NCBI RefSeq assembly: GCF_030687715.1
Contig: NZ_CP117445.1
Location: 3,647,501-3,711,500 of the forward strand
Reading direction: 5' to 3'
Length of the DNA stretch: 64,000 bases
Source of the DNA: Pseudomonas sp. FP2196
Lineage (GTDB): Bacteria; Pseudomonadota; Gammaproteobacteria; Pseudomonadales; Pseudomonadaceae
Shown here piece by piece: positions 43,018 through 52,772 of this stretch. Both the position numbers and the translations under genes were made by a program. The notes under the pieces are model-generated. The model was given only the letters and a program-made list of their open reading frames with translations. It was not told the DNA's origin and made no database searches. The stretch's first letter is position 1; each line of letters opens with the position of its first letter.

Positions 43018-43086
43018 GCTATCGCGAGCAGGCTCACTCCTACAGGGGAACGCATTCCAATCGTAGAAGTGAGCATGCTCGCGATG
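43018..43086. repeat. REP pair, CGCGAGCAGGCTCACTCC type (diverged right arm)
   Basis: GCTATCGCGAGCAGGCTCAC at the left; the right arm GTAGAAGTGAGCATGCTCGC carries mismatches. Between permease and hydrolase genes. Confidence 0.85.
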
Positions 43087-43096
43087 AGGCCCGCCC

Positions 43097-44581
43097 TTAC
43101 ACCGCTGATTTCACGACCGAAGGCTGCGCGCGCATCACGCACAACACGTAATAAATCACCCCGCCCAGCGCCGAGCCGGTAAACCAGCCATAGCTGTAGA
43201 ACCAACTGAACGCATCGCTACCCAGCGACAGCAGGGTCAACACCACCGGAACGCCGAACGCGAGAAAACCGGCCCAGTTCCACGCCGGATAGACGTCGTC
43301 GCGGTACAACCCGGCGAGGTCCAGTTGCTGTTTCTTGATCAGGAAATAGTCGACCACCATGATCCCGGCAATCGGCCCGAGCAGACTCGAATAACCCAGC
43401 AGCCAATTCGAATACACGGTTTCCAGGCTGACATCGGAGACGATCAACCCGAGCTTTTTCAGTAGCTCATGCCCCATCAGCACCAACCCGACCAACCCGG
43501 TCAGCAGCACGGCTTTGGTGCGGTTGATGACCTTGGGCGCGATGTTCTGGAAGTCGTTGGTCGGCGACACAATGTTGGCCGCGGTGTTGGTGGATAGCGT
43601 GGCGATGATGATCAGCGCCATCGCCACCGCAACCCACACCGGGCTCTGGATATGGCCAATCAACGTGACCGGATCAGAGACCGTCACGCCGACCAGTTTC
43701 ACCGATGCCGCGGTCATGATCACGCCGAGGGAGGCGAAGAGAAACATGGTCAGCGGCAGGCCGAAAATCTGCCCGAGGATCTGATCCTTCTGGCTTTTGG
43801 CATAACGGCTGAAGTCAGGAATGTTCAGCGACAGCGTGGCCCAGAAGCCGACCATCGCCGTCAGTCCGGCGGCGAAGTAACTGACCACGCTGGCGCCTTC
43901 AGGACGTTTCGGCGGGATCGCCAGCAACTCGGTCATCGACACATTGGGCATCGCCCACACCAAAAGTCCGATGCCAACCGCCACCAGCAACGGCGCGGAC
44001 AGGGTTTCCAACCACTTGATCGACTCGGCGCCGCGAATCACCACCCACAGGTTCAGCGCCCAGAAAATCATGAAGCCAATCACCTCCCCCGTGCCGCCAA
44101 GGGATTTCCAGCCCTCGAATACCGAGCCGAGAAACAGGTGAATCGCCAGGCCGCCAAACATGGTCTGAATGCCGAACCAGCCACACGCCACCAGCGCGCG
44201 AATCAGGCACGGCACATTGGAACCCAGAATGCCGAACGAAGAGCGCAGCAGTACCGGGAAGGGAATGCCGTACTTGGTGCCGGGAAAGGCATTAAGCGTC
44301 AGGGGAATCAGGACGATGATGTTGGCAAACAGAATCGCCAGAAGCGCCTCGCCGACGGACAGGCCGAAGTAGGCCGTCAGCACACCGCCGAGGGTGTAGG
44401 TCGGCACGCAGATCGACATGCCGACCCACAGCGCGGTGATGTGCCATTTGTTCCAGGTTCGTTCGTGCACCTTGGTCGGTGCCATGTCGTGGTTGTAACG
44501 GGGACTGTCGAGGACGTCGCTGCCGGCTTCAAGCTCGAACAAGCCGTCGCGCTCGGTCACTTGCGATCTGATCTGTTGCAT
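43097..44581 (-). CDS. NCS1-family nucleobase/hydantoin permease
   Basis: A 494-residue inner membrane transporter of the NCS1 family with about 12 helices. Characteristic segments are WNKWHITALWVGMSICVPTY, GIPFPVLLRSSFGILGSNVP, ACGWFGIQTMFGGLAI, FWATLSLNIPDFSRYAKSQK and NIVSPTNDFQNIAPKVI, all landmarks of cytosine/uracil/allantoin/hydantoin symporters such as Mhp1. Its place next to dihydropyrimidinase and PreTA suggests import of uracil, thymine or a dihydropyrimidine. It is divergent from the dihydropyrimidinase gene across a 623-base regulatory region. Confidence 0.9.
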   Translation of the reverse strand: MQQIRSQVTERDGLFELEAGSDVLDSPRYNHDMAPTKVHERTWNKWHITALWVGMSICVPTYTLGGVLTAYFGLSVGEALLAILFANIIVLIPLTLNAFPGTKYGIPFPVLLRSSFGILGSNVPCLIRALVACGWFGIQTMFGGLAIHLFLGSVFEGWKSLGGTGEVIGFMIFWALNLWVVIRGAESIKWLETLSAPLLVAVGIGLLVWAMPNVSMTELLAIPPKRPEGASVVSYFAAGLTAMVGFWATLSLNIPDFSRYAKSQKDQILGQIFGLPLTMFLFASLGVIMTAASVKLVGVTVSDPVTLIGHIQSPVWVAVAMALIIIATLSTNTAANIVSPTNDFQNIAPKVINRTKAVLLTGLVGLVLMGHELLKKLGLIVSDVSLETVYSNWLLGYSSLLGPIAGIMVVDYFLIKKQQLDLAGLYRDDVYPAWNWAGFLAFGVPVVLTLLSLGSDAFSWFYSYGWFTGSALGGVIYYVLCVMRAQPSVVKSAV

Positions 44582-44815
44582 GGCCGCTCCACTGTTCTTC
44601 TGATTATTTTTTGCTCATCAGGCGGCTGCACATGACGGTGCGAGCCGGACGATGGCCGGAGGAACTGACAACTTTCATGCACCGGCCATGGTGTCAGCGG
44701 CGGCATCAATAAACGTGCCGGGTGCCCCGCTCAACGCTCGGGCCGTGCTTTAAACGCTTTGCAACTTTCTGATATTTATCAGTTTTAATTATTTACCGGG
44801 TGAGTCCTCGAAAAC

Positions 44816-44865
44816 TTGTCTGAACGCTCAGGCTAAACGCCGGGCAAGTTGTCCGAACTGTCAGG
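44816..44865 (+). promoter_or_regulatory. Tandem operator-like direct repeats
   Basis: TTGTCTGAACGCTCAGG (44816-44832) and TTGTCCGAACTGTCAGG (44849-44865) match at 14 of 17 positions. They are spaced 33 bases apart, three turns of the helix, so two regulator dimers would sit on one face of the DNA. Confidence 0.45.
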
Positions 44866-44980
44866 ACTCAAACTGGTGCACTGCACTTTTTTTCTTCCTT
44901 GGCGATCAACCGCAGCTCAACTTCAAGCGGCTGATTTCACATAGGAAATCTTGCTCATATTTCCATCCTGTCAAGTGCGT

Positions 44981-45008
44981 CAAAATGGTGAGCAGCCTCA
45001 CCATTTTG
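44981..45008. promoter_or_regulatory. Perfect 12-base palindrome, candidate operator
   Basis: CAAAATGGTGAG and CTCACCATTTTG are exact inverted copies separated by CAGC. It lies roughly midway between the two start codons (about 400 bases from the permease start, 200 from the dihydropyrimidinase start). No T-run favours one strand, so it is more like a regulator site than a terminator. Confidence 0.5.
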
Positions 45009-45106
45009 GTGATTTTCATTTTTTATCTTTATTTTTCAATAGCTTAAAACAGTCATAAGCTTATAAAAAATAATCTTGATCTATTGCAAAACTGCGACTA
45101 GTTTCT

Positions 45107-46644
<1,538 letters not shown>

Positions 46645-46659
46645 AATCCAGGCCTTCGG

Positions 46660-46727
46660 CCTTCGCGAGCAGGCTCGCTCCCACATTTGAAATGCATTCC
46701 CCTGTGGGAGCGAGCCTGCTCGCGAAG
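46660..46727. repeat. REP pair, CTTCGCGAGCAGGCTCGCTCC type
   Basis: CTTCGCGAGCAGGCTCGCTC and inverted GAGCGAGCCTGCTCGCGAAG, between hydA and preT on the same strand. Confidence 0.9.
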
Positions 46728-46801
46728 AGGCCCTCCCTAACGACACAAAAACCACTGCCCATCAGAGGCAGAGCACCTCAATAACCGTGAGGCAAAAAAC
46801 C

Positions 46802-48169
46802 GTGATCGAGACCCTGAACCATCTCCCGCACCCGCACGAAAGTGCGGCCGCCCTCGCCGGCCATTTCACCGATCTGGCGCCGCCGCTCAACGCCCGACAG
46901 GCGCATCTGGAAGCCTCGCGCTGCCTGTATTGCTACGACGCGCCGTGCGTCAATGCGTGCCCGAGCGAGATCGACATCCCTTCGTTCATCCGCAATATCC
47001 ATCAGGACAACGTGCCCGGTGCGGCGCAGAAAATCCTGTCGGCGAACATCCTTGGCGGCAGTTGCGCGCGAGTCTGTCCCACTGAAATCCTTTGCCAGCA
47101 AGCCTGCGTGCGCAACAACGCTCAGGAATGCGCGCCGGTGTTGATCGGCCTGTTGCAGCGCTACGCCGTGGACAACGCGAATTTCACTGAACACCCGTTC
47201 CAGCGCGCCGCCGCCACCGGCAAACGCATTGCCGTGGTCGGTGCCGGCCCGGCGGGTCTGTCCTGCGCGCACCGCAGCGCCATGCACGGCCACGACGTGG
47301 TGATTTTCGAAGCGCGGGACAAGGCTGGCGGCCTCAACGAATACGGGATCGCCAAGTACAAACTGGTCGATGACTACGCGCAGAAGGAACTGGATTTCCT
47401 CCTGCAAATCGGTGGTATCGAAATCCGTCACGGGCAAAAACTCGGCGACAACCTGACCCTCAGCGAACTGCATCAACAGTTCGACGCGGTGTTCCTCGGC
47501 CTCGGCCTCAATGCCAGCAAACAGCTCGGCCTGGCCCACGAAGACGCCCCCGGCCTGCTCGCCGCCACCGACTACATCCGCGAACTGCGCCAGGCCGATG
47601 ACCTCACCCAACTGCCATTGGCCGAGCGCTGCATCGTCCTCGGTGCCGGCAACACGGCGATCGACATGGCCGTGCAAATGGCTCGCCTCGGTGCCCGTGA
47701 TGTGAATCTGGTGTATCGCCGCGGCGCCGCGGACATGGGCGCAACCGGCCACGAACAAGACATCGCCAAGGCCAATCAGGTACGCCTGCTGACCTGGGCG
47801 CAACCGGAGGAGGTTTTGCTCGACGATCAAGGCAAGGTGCGCGGCATGCGTTTCGCCCGCACCGATCTGGTCGAGGGTCGCCTGCAAACCACCGGGGAAA
47901 CTTTCGAACTGGCCGCTGATGCGATCTTCAAAGCCATCGGCCAGGCCTTCGATGACAGCGTCCTCGCCGACCCGTTGGCCCGCGAACTCAAGCGTCAGGG
48001 CGAACGGATTCAGGTCGACGAAAACCTGCACACCAGCATCCCCGGCGTGTACGCCGGTGGTGATTGCACCAGCCTCGATCAGGATCTCACCGTGCAAGCG
48101 GTGCAGCACGGCAAACTGGCCGCCGAGGCCATTAACGCTCAACTGATGCTCAACGTGGAGGCTGCATAA
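46802..48169 (+). CDS. preT: NAD-dependent dihydropyrimidine dehydrogenase subunit PreT
   Basis: A 455-residue flavoprotein subunit. Near the N-terminus CLYCYDAPCVNACPSEIDIP (from residue 41) and GGSCARVCPTEILCQQACV bind iron-sulfur clusters; then the FAD motif VVGAGPAGLSCAHR and the NAD motif VLGAGNTAIDMAVQ with YAGGDCTS at the end. It takes electrons from NADH and passes them to PreA for uracil and thymine reduction. GTG 46802 is chosen as start because GTGAGG eight bases upstream is a good ribosome binding site; a longer GTG start at 46787 coincides with that site. The stop directly abuts the preA ATG. Confidence 0.9.
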   Translation: MIETLNHLPHPHESAAALAGHFTDLAPPLNARQAHLEASRCLYCYDAPCVNACPSEIDIPSFIRNIHQDNVPGAAQKILSANILGGSCARVCPTEILCQQACVRNNAQECAPVLIGLLQRYAVDNANFTEHPFQRAAATGKRIAVVGAGPAGLSCAHRSAMHGHDVVIFEARDKAGGLNEYGIAKYKLVDDYAQKELDFLLQIGGIEIRHGQKLGDNLTLSELHQQFDAVFLGLGLNASKQLGLAHEDAPGLLAATDYIRELRQADDLTQLPLAERCIVLGAGNTAIDMAVQMARLGARDVNLVYRRGAADMGATGHEQDIAKANQVRLLTWAQPEEVLLDDQGKVRGMRFARTDLVEGRLQTTGETFELAADAIFKAIGQAFDDSVLADPLARELKRQGERIQVDENLHTSIPGVYAGGDCTSLDQDLTVQAVQHGKLAAEAINAQLMLNVEAA

Positions 48170-49444
48170 ATGGCCGATCTCTCGATAGTCTTCGCCGGCA
48201 TCAAAGCGCCTAACCCGTTCTGGCTGGCGTCCGCGCCGCCGACCGACAAGGCCTACAACGTGGTTCGTGCCTTCGAGGCGGGCTGGGGCGGTGTGGTCTG
48301 GAAAACCCTCGGTGAAGACCCGGCGGCGGTCAACGTCTCGTCGCGTTACTCGGCGCACTACGGCAACAACCGGGAAGTGCTGGGCATCAACAACATTGAG
48401 CTGATTACCGACCGCTCGCTGGAGATCAACCTGCGTGAAATCACCCAGGTGAAAAAGGATTGGCCGGATCGCGCCCTCATCGTTTCGCTGATGGTGCCGT
48501 GCGTCGAAGAATCGTGGAAACACATCCTGCCGCTGGTGGAAGCCACGGGTGCCGACGGCATCGAGCTGAATTTCGGCTGCCCCCACGGCATGCCCGAACG
48601 CGGTATGGGCGCGGCGGTCGGCCAGGTACCTGAGTACGTCGAGCAGGTGACGCGCTGGTGCAAGACCTACTGCTCGTTGCCGGTGATCGTCAAACTGACG
48701 CCGAACATCACCGACATCCGCGTCGCCGCCCGCGCCGCCCATCGCGGTGGTGCCGATGCAGTGTCGCTGATCAACACCATCAACTCGATCACCAGCGTCG
48801 ACCTGGAACACATGGTTGCCCTGCCCACCGTCGGCAGCAAAAGCACCCACGGCGGTTACTGCGGTTCAGCGGTCAAACCGATTGCGCTGAACATGGTCGC
48901 GGAAATCGCTCGTGATCCGCAGACCCAAGGTTTACCGATCTGCGGGATCGGCGGCATCGGCAGTTGGCGCGATGCGGCGGAATTCATGGCACTGGGCAGC
49001 GGCGCGGTGCAGGTGTGCACGGCGGCGATGCTGCATGGCTTCCGTATTGTCGAGGAGATGAAGGACGGCTTGTCACGGTGGATGGACAGTCAGGGCTACG
49101 CCAACATCGCCGAGTTCTCGGGACGCGCGGTGGGCAACACCACGGACTGGAAGTATCTCGACATCAACTATCAGGTCATCGCGAAGATTGATCAGGAGGC
49201 GTGCATCGGTTGCGGGCGCTGCCACATTGCCTGCGAGGACACTTCACATCAGGCGATCAGCAGTCTGCGGCAGGCGGATGGGACGCATAAATATGAAGTG
49301 ATTGATGATGAATGTGTGGGCTGCAATTTGTGCCAGATCACCTGTCCGGTGGCGGATTGCATCGAAATGGTGCCGATGGAAACGGGCAAGCCGTTTCTGG
49401 ACTGGAATCATGATCCGCGGAATCCTTACCACGTCAGCCCTTGA
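48170..49444 (+). CDS. preA: NAD-dependent dihydropyrimidine dehydrogenase subunit PreA
   Basis: A 424-residue protein made of an FMN-binding dihydroorotate-dehydrogenase-like barrel (PNPFWLASAPPTDKAYNVVR, VWKTLGEDPAAVNVSSRYS, ELNFGCPHGMPERGMGAAVG, GIGGIGSWRDAAEFMALGSG) and a C-terminal ferredoxin domain with two [4Fe-4S] motifs, CIGCGRCHIAC and CVGCNLCQITCPV. It reduces uracil or thymine to the dihydro form with electrons from PreT. It begins at the base after the preT stop, so translation is coupled. It ends near a REP pair and the convergent regulator gene. Confidence 0.93.
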   Translation: MADLSIVFAGIKAPNPFWLASAPPTDKAYNVVRAFEAGWGGVVWKTLGEDPAAVNVSSRYSAHYGNNREVLGINNIELITDRSLEINLREITQVKKDWPDRALIVSLMVPCVEESWKHILPLVEATGADGIELNFGCPHGMPERGMGAAVGQVPEYVEQVTRWCKTYCSLPVIVKLTPNITDIRVAARAAHRGGADAVSLINTINSITSVDLEHMVALPTVGSKSTHGGYCGSAVKPIALNMVAEIARDPQTQGLPICGIGGIGSWRDAAEFMALGSGAVQVCTAAMLHGFRIVEEMKDGLSRWMDSQGYANIAEFSGRAVGNTTDWKYLDINYQVIAKIDQEACIGCGRCHIACEDTSHQAISSLRQADGTHKYEVIDDECVGCNLCQITCPVADCIEMVPMETGKPFLDWNHDPRNPYHVSP

Positions 49445-49468
49445 GGTCGACGGCCTCTGAACCAACGC

Positions 49469-49535
49469 TTTCGCGAGCAGGCTCGCTCCCACATTTGGAA
49501 TGCATTTCCCTGTGGGAGCGAGCCTGCTCGCGAAG
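49469..49535. repeat. REP pair, TTTCGCGAGCAGGCTCGCTCC type
   Basis: Inverted arms TTCGCGAGCAGGCTCGCTCC and GAGCGAGCCTGCTCGCGAAG between convergent preA and the TetR gene. Confidence 0.9.
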
Positions 49536-49559
49536 AGGCCAGCCCGGTCACCACAAGAC

Positions 49560-50180
49560 TCAAGGTTCCAGACCGATCCCGCGCAAAATCACACTGGTCA
49601 CCGTCTGCACCGCCCGCTCGAACTGCATGTCCGACAACGGCTGGTGATCATTCAAGATATTCACCTGATGATCGAAGTCGGCGTAGTGCTGGGTCGAGGC
49701 CCAGATCATGTACAGCAGGCTCGACGGCTCAACCGGCAGGATGCGCTTGTCCTCGACCCACTGGCGGATCTTCGCTTCCTTCATCTTCGCCCAGTCATAC
49801 AGGCTGACATCCAGCGCCTCGCCCAACGTCGGCGCGCCATGAATGATTTCATTGGCCCAGACTTTCGAGCCGTACGGCCGGCTGCGCGAGTGGTTCATCT
49901 TGGCGCGGATGTAGCTGCTCAGCACCACACGCGGATCGTCGAACATCTCGAAGCACAGCGCGTCCTGTTTCCACACTTCCAGCAGATCGAACAGCACCGC
50001 GCTGTACAGCTCGCTCTTGGTTGAAAAGTAGTAATGCAGGTTGGAGCGCGGCAGTTGCACTTCGGCAGCGATGTCGGCCATGGCGGTGCTGCCGAAGCCT
50101 TTTTCGGCGAAAACCTTTTCCGCGGCGAGGAGAATTTTTTCGACGTTACTGCGACGAATCTCGATCTTGTGATTGCCCAT
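49560..50180 (-). CDS. TetR-family regulator, RutR-like
   Basis: A 206-residue regulator with the TetR helix-turn-helix at residues 10-55 (VEKILLAAEKVFAEKGFGST, MADIAAEVQLPRSNLHYYFS) and a C-terminal domain like RutR/YcdC (YGSKVWANEIIHGAPTLGEA, ILPVEPSSLLYMIWASTQHY ADFD). RutR senses uracil and thymine, and this gene closes the pyrimidine locus, so it is the likely regulator of preTA, hydA and the permease. ATG 50180 with AGGGAG upstream is preferred over a longer frame that extends into the copC promoter. A perfect palindrome CAACAACGTTGTTG lies 13 bases before its start, suggesting self-repression. Confidence 0.88.
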   Translation of the reverse strand: MGNHKIEIRRSNVEKILLAAEKVFAEKGFGSTAMADIAAEVQLPRSNLHYYFSTKSELYSAVLFDLLEVWKQDALCFEMFDDPRVVLSSYIRAKMNHSRSRPYGSKVWANEIIHGAPTLGEALDVSLYDWAKMKEAKIRQWVEDKRILPVEPSSLLYMIWASTQHYADFDHQVNILNDHQPLSDMQFERAVQTVTSVILRGIGLEP

Positions 50181-50193
50181 GTGGGCTCCCTGA

Positions 50194-50207
50194 CAACAAC
50201 GTTGTTG
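50194..50207. promoter_or_regulatory. Perfect palindrome CAACAACGTTGTTG upstream of tetR
   Basis: A 14-base perfect inverted repeat without spacer, just upstream of the RutR-like start codon and about 115 bases from copC. Position suits an autoregulatory operator. It is unlike the repeats in the 44.6-45.2 kb region. Confidence 0.45.
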
Positions 50208-50320
50208 AAGACTAGCACCCGCTCTATCACCGAGGCGACCGCTGAAAACAAAACTTCGTACCGGCAAGGACGGATGGCTAAACTGGCGGCTTCTTCGATC
50301 CTGCCTCAGAGGTACCCGCG

Positions 50321-50683
50321 ATGCTGTTCAAGAATGTCCTGACCACCACTGCCCTGCTCGCCTCGCTGTTCGCCGCTTCCTCGGTATTTGCCCACGCCCA
50401 CCTGAAAAGCCAGACCCCGGCGGCTGATAGCTCCGTCGCGGCACCGGCCGATTTGCGCCTGACGTTCTCCGAAGGCGTGGAAGCCAGTTTCACCAAAGTC
50501 ATCCTGACTCACGATGGCGCTCCGGTTGCGGTCAAACCATTGACCACCGAAAGCGACAAGAAAGTCCTCATCGTTACGCCAGCCGCGCCATTAAGTGCAG
50601 GTGAATACAAAGTCGAATGGCATGCGGTATCGGTCGACACGCACAAAAGCGAAGGCGCCTATCAGTTCAAGGTTGGCCAGTAA
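50321..50683 (+). CDS. copC: Copper resistance protein CopC
   Basis: A 120-residue periplasmic copper-binding protein: signal peptide MLFKNVLTTTALLASLFAAS then SVFA, mature N-terminus HAHLKSQTPAADS carrying the first His copper ligand, and VSVDTHKSEGAYQF near the end with the second His. The fold is a small beta-sandwich (LRLTFSEGVEASFTKV...). CopC binds Cu(II) and hands it to CopD. The copD gene starts three bases after its stop, so they are one operon. Length is normal for the YobA-like short form. Confidence 0.92.
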   Translation: MLFKNVLTTTALLASLFAASSVFAHAHLKSQTPAADSSVAAPADLRLTFSEGVEASFTKVILTHDGAPVAVKPLTTESDKKVLIVTPAAPLSAGEYKVEWHAVSVDTHKSEGAYQFKVGQ

Positions 50684-50686
50684 TTC

Positions 50687-51544
50687 ATGAGTGAAGCGCT
50701 GGTGCTGTGCCGGTTTCTGCATTTCACCGTGGTGTTGCTGCTGTTCGGCATCTGGCTGTTCCGGCCGCTGTTGCTCAAGAGTGAAGCGCAGGCGCTGGAC
50801 CTGCGTATCGCGCAGCTTGCCCGGTGGCTGGCTGCCGTTGCGATGATAAGTGGCATCAGTTGGGCGTTGCTGATCACCGCGAGCATGGCCGGTTCGGCAG
50901 CGGCAGCGTTTGATCCGGACACGGTTGCGCTGGTGCTGGGCAATACGTTTTTTGGTCAGGTCTGGCGCTGGCATCTGTTGATCAACGCAGTGTTGCTGGC
51001 GTTGCTGTTTACGCCATGGCGTTCGAACCTGCCGCTACGCCTGGGCCTGAGCGCGCTGCTGTTGGCGACACTGGCGCCGGTCGGGCATGGCGCGATGCTG
51101 GATGGTCTCAGCGGCCAACTGCTGATCCTCAACCAGATCGTCCACCTGACCTGCGTGGCGGCGTGGCTTGGCGGGTTGTTGCTGCTGGTGATGATTCTGC
51201 GCGAGCCGAATGAACCAATGCGCGAGATTCTGCGACGCTTCAGCGGGATCGGCTATGCGCTGGTTGCGGGCCTGCTGATCACCGGGTTGATCAACGTTCG
51301 CGTGCTGACCAGTCAGTGGTGGCCGACACCGCTCTTCACGGGGTTTGCGCTGATTCTGTTGATCAAGGCGATGATCGTGCTGGGGATGCTCGGGCTGGCG
51401 CTGTTCAACAGACTGCGGATCGACGATTGCGAACAACGCACAGGCGCGCTCAAGCGCAGTGTGCTGATGGAGTGGTTGCTCGGGATTGGCGCTGTCGCTG
51501 CCGTTTCACTGCTCGGCACACTGCCACCGATGATCACAGCCTGA
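50687..51544 (+). CDS. copD: Copper resistance protein CopD
   Basis: A 285-residue inner membrane protein with about eight helices and the CopD-family pattern of membrane His residues (CRFLHFTVVLLL, FGQVWRWHLLINAV, PVGHGAMLDG, NQIVHLTCVAAWLGG). It is thought to move copper across the inner membrane with CopC, mainly into the cytoplasm. The start follows copC by three bases. No copA or copB gene is adjacent, so this is the minimal CopCD pair. Confidence 0.9.
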   Translation: MSEALVLCRFLHFTVVLLLFGIWLFRPLLLKSEAQALDLRIAQLARWLAAVAMISGISWALLITASMAGSAAAAFDPDTVALVLGNTFFGQVWRWHLLINAVLLALLFTPWRSNLPLRLGLSALLLATLAPVGHGAMLDGLSGQLLILNQIVHLTCVAAWLGGLLLLVMILREPNEPMREILRRFSGIGYALVAGLLITGLINVRVLTSQWWPTPLFTGFALILLIKAMIVLGMLGLALFNRLRIDDCEQRTGALKRSVLMEWLLGIGAVAAVSLLGTLPPMITA

Positions 51545-51548
51545 AAAG

Positions 51549-51628
51549 CAAAAGATCGCAGCCTTCGGCAGCTCCTACAGGGGATTGCATTTCAATGTAG
51601 GAGCTGCCGAAGGCTGCGATCTTTTGAT
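51549..51628. repeat. REP pair, GATCGCAGCCTTCGGCAGCTCC type
   Basis: AAAAGATCGCAGCCTTCGGC and its inverted copy GCCGAAGGCTGCGATCTTTT between convergent copD and the HlyD-type gene. Confidence 0.9.
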
Positions 51629-51629
51629 C

Positions 51630-52772
51630 TTAATGTGGTTGGGTATCGCCCGCCGCCGTATCGATACTCACCACCACCGACATCCCCGGCCGCAGTCGTT
51701 CCTCTTCCTGCTGATCCGGATCAATCGTGATCCGCACCGGCACCCGCTGGGCGATTTTGACGAAGTTGCCGGTGGCGTTATCCGCCTGCAGCAAGGCAAA
51801 TTCCGAACCGGTGCCCGGCGAAATATGCTGCACATGCCCGGTGAATTTACGGTGGTTCAACGCATCGACGGTGAATCGCACCGGCTGCCCGACCCGCACG
51901 TTGTCCATCTGGGTTTCCTTCATGTTGGCGATCACCCATTTCTGGTTTGGCACCAGCGCCATCAACTGCGCCCCGGAGTTGACGTAGGCGCCGAGGCGCA
52001 CGCCGATCTGCCCGAGTTGGCCATCACGTGGGGCAACAATTCGCGTGTTGGACAAGTCGATCCGCGCCAGTTGAACCGCCGCTTCGGCGCTGGCCACCGC
52101 CGCCTCCAGCGAACCGCGATTGACGATCACTGTTTGCAGGTCCTGACGGGCGATTTCCAGATTGGCCTTGGCCTGCGCCACCGCAGCAACGCTTTGCGCA
52201 TTGGCCGCCAGCGCCACGTCCATCTCGCGTTTGGACACCGAACCGTCGCTCACCAGCTCCTTGTTACGCCGCAGATCCGCTTCGCTTTTGCGTAACTGCG
52301 CTTCGCTGTCGGCAACAACCGCCTGACGCAATTTGATCGTTGCTTCGGCGCTGTTGCGTTGCTGCACTACGTTGGCCAATGCGGCTTTCTGCACAGCCAG
52401 TTGCGCCAGCGACTGGTCGAGGCGCTGCTGGTAGATGCGGTCGTCCAAACGCACCAGCAAATCACCGGCTTTCACGAACTGGAAATCCTGCACCGGCACT
52501 TCATAGACATACCCGGCAAGCTGCGGGCCGATGATCGTCACCTGCCCGCGCACCAAGGCGTTTTCGGTGGTTTCGACGGCGCTGCTGAACGGTGGCAGTT
52601 GCCAGGCGTAGAGCACGATCAGCACGCCGACGATGGCAATCGCGGCAAAACCCAGCGACGAGATAATCCGCACCCGCAGCGAGCGTGGCTCGGTATTCGG
52701 TGAAGACGGCGGCGCGACACCCTCGGGTGTGGCGGCGATGGCGTTGGTCGTTGTGGTGGTCGGTTCGGTCAT
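51630..52772 (-). CDS. HlyD-family adaptor subunit (EmrA-like)
   Basis: A 380-residue membrane fusion protein: Thr/Pro-rich cytoplasmic tail, one helix at about residues 34-56 (IISSLGFAAIAIVGVLIVLY), lipoyl halves (AGYVYEVPVQDFQFVKAGDL and IVAPRDGQLGQIGVRLGAYV), a long Ala/Gln coiled coil at about 105-230, and a beta-barrel (VPNQKWVIANMKETQMDNVR). It pairs with the DHA2 transporter encoded immediately upstream on the same strand; the two genes overlap by four bases. Together they would form an EmrAB-like drug or organic-ion exporter using an outer membrane channel from elsewhere. Confidence 0.9.
   Translation of the reverse strand: MTEPTTTTTNAIAATPEGVAPPSSPNTEPRSLRVRIISSLGFAAIAIVGVLIVLYAWQLPPFSSAVETTENALVRGQVTIIGPQLAGYVYEVPVQDFQFVKAGDLLVRLDDRIYQQRLDQSLAQLAVQKAALANVVQQRNSAEATIKLRQAVVADSEAQLRKSEADLRRNKELVSDGSVSKREMDVALAANAQSVAAVAQAKANLEIARQDLQTVIVNRGSLEAAVASAEAAVQLARIDLSNTRIVAPRDGQLGQIGVRLGAYVNSGAQLMALVPNQKWVIANMKETQMDNVRVGQPVRFTVDALNHRKFTGHVQHISPGTGSEFALLQADNATGNFVKIAQRVPVRITIDPDQQEEERLRPGMSVVVSIDTAAGDTQPH

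Noticed and set aside
44981..45008. Palindrome as a transcription terminator
   Set aside because: It lies between two divergent promoters and has no dedicated T-run; a regulator site is more likely.
46778..48850. 690-codon minus-strand frame across preT and preA
   Set aside because: Composition (Val/His/Gly/Asp/Arg-rich without domains) is that of antisense to GC-biased genes, and it spans two real genes.
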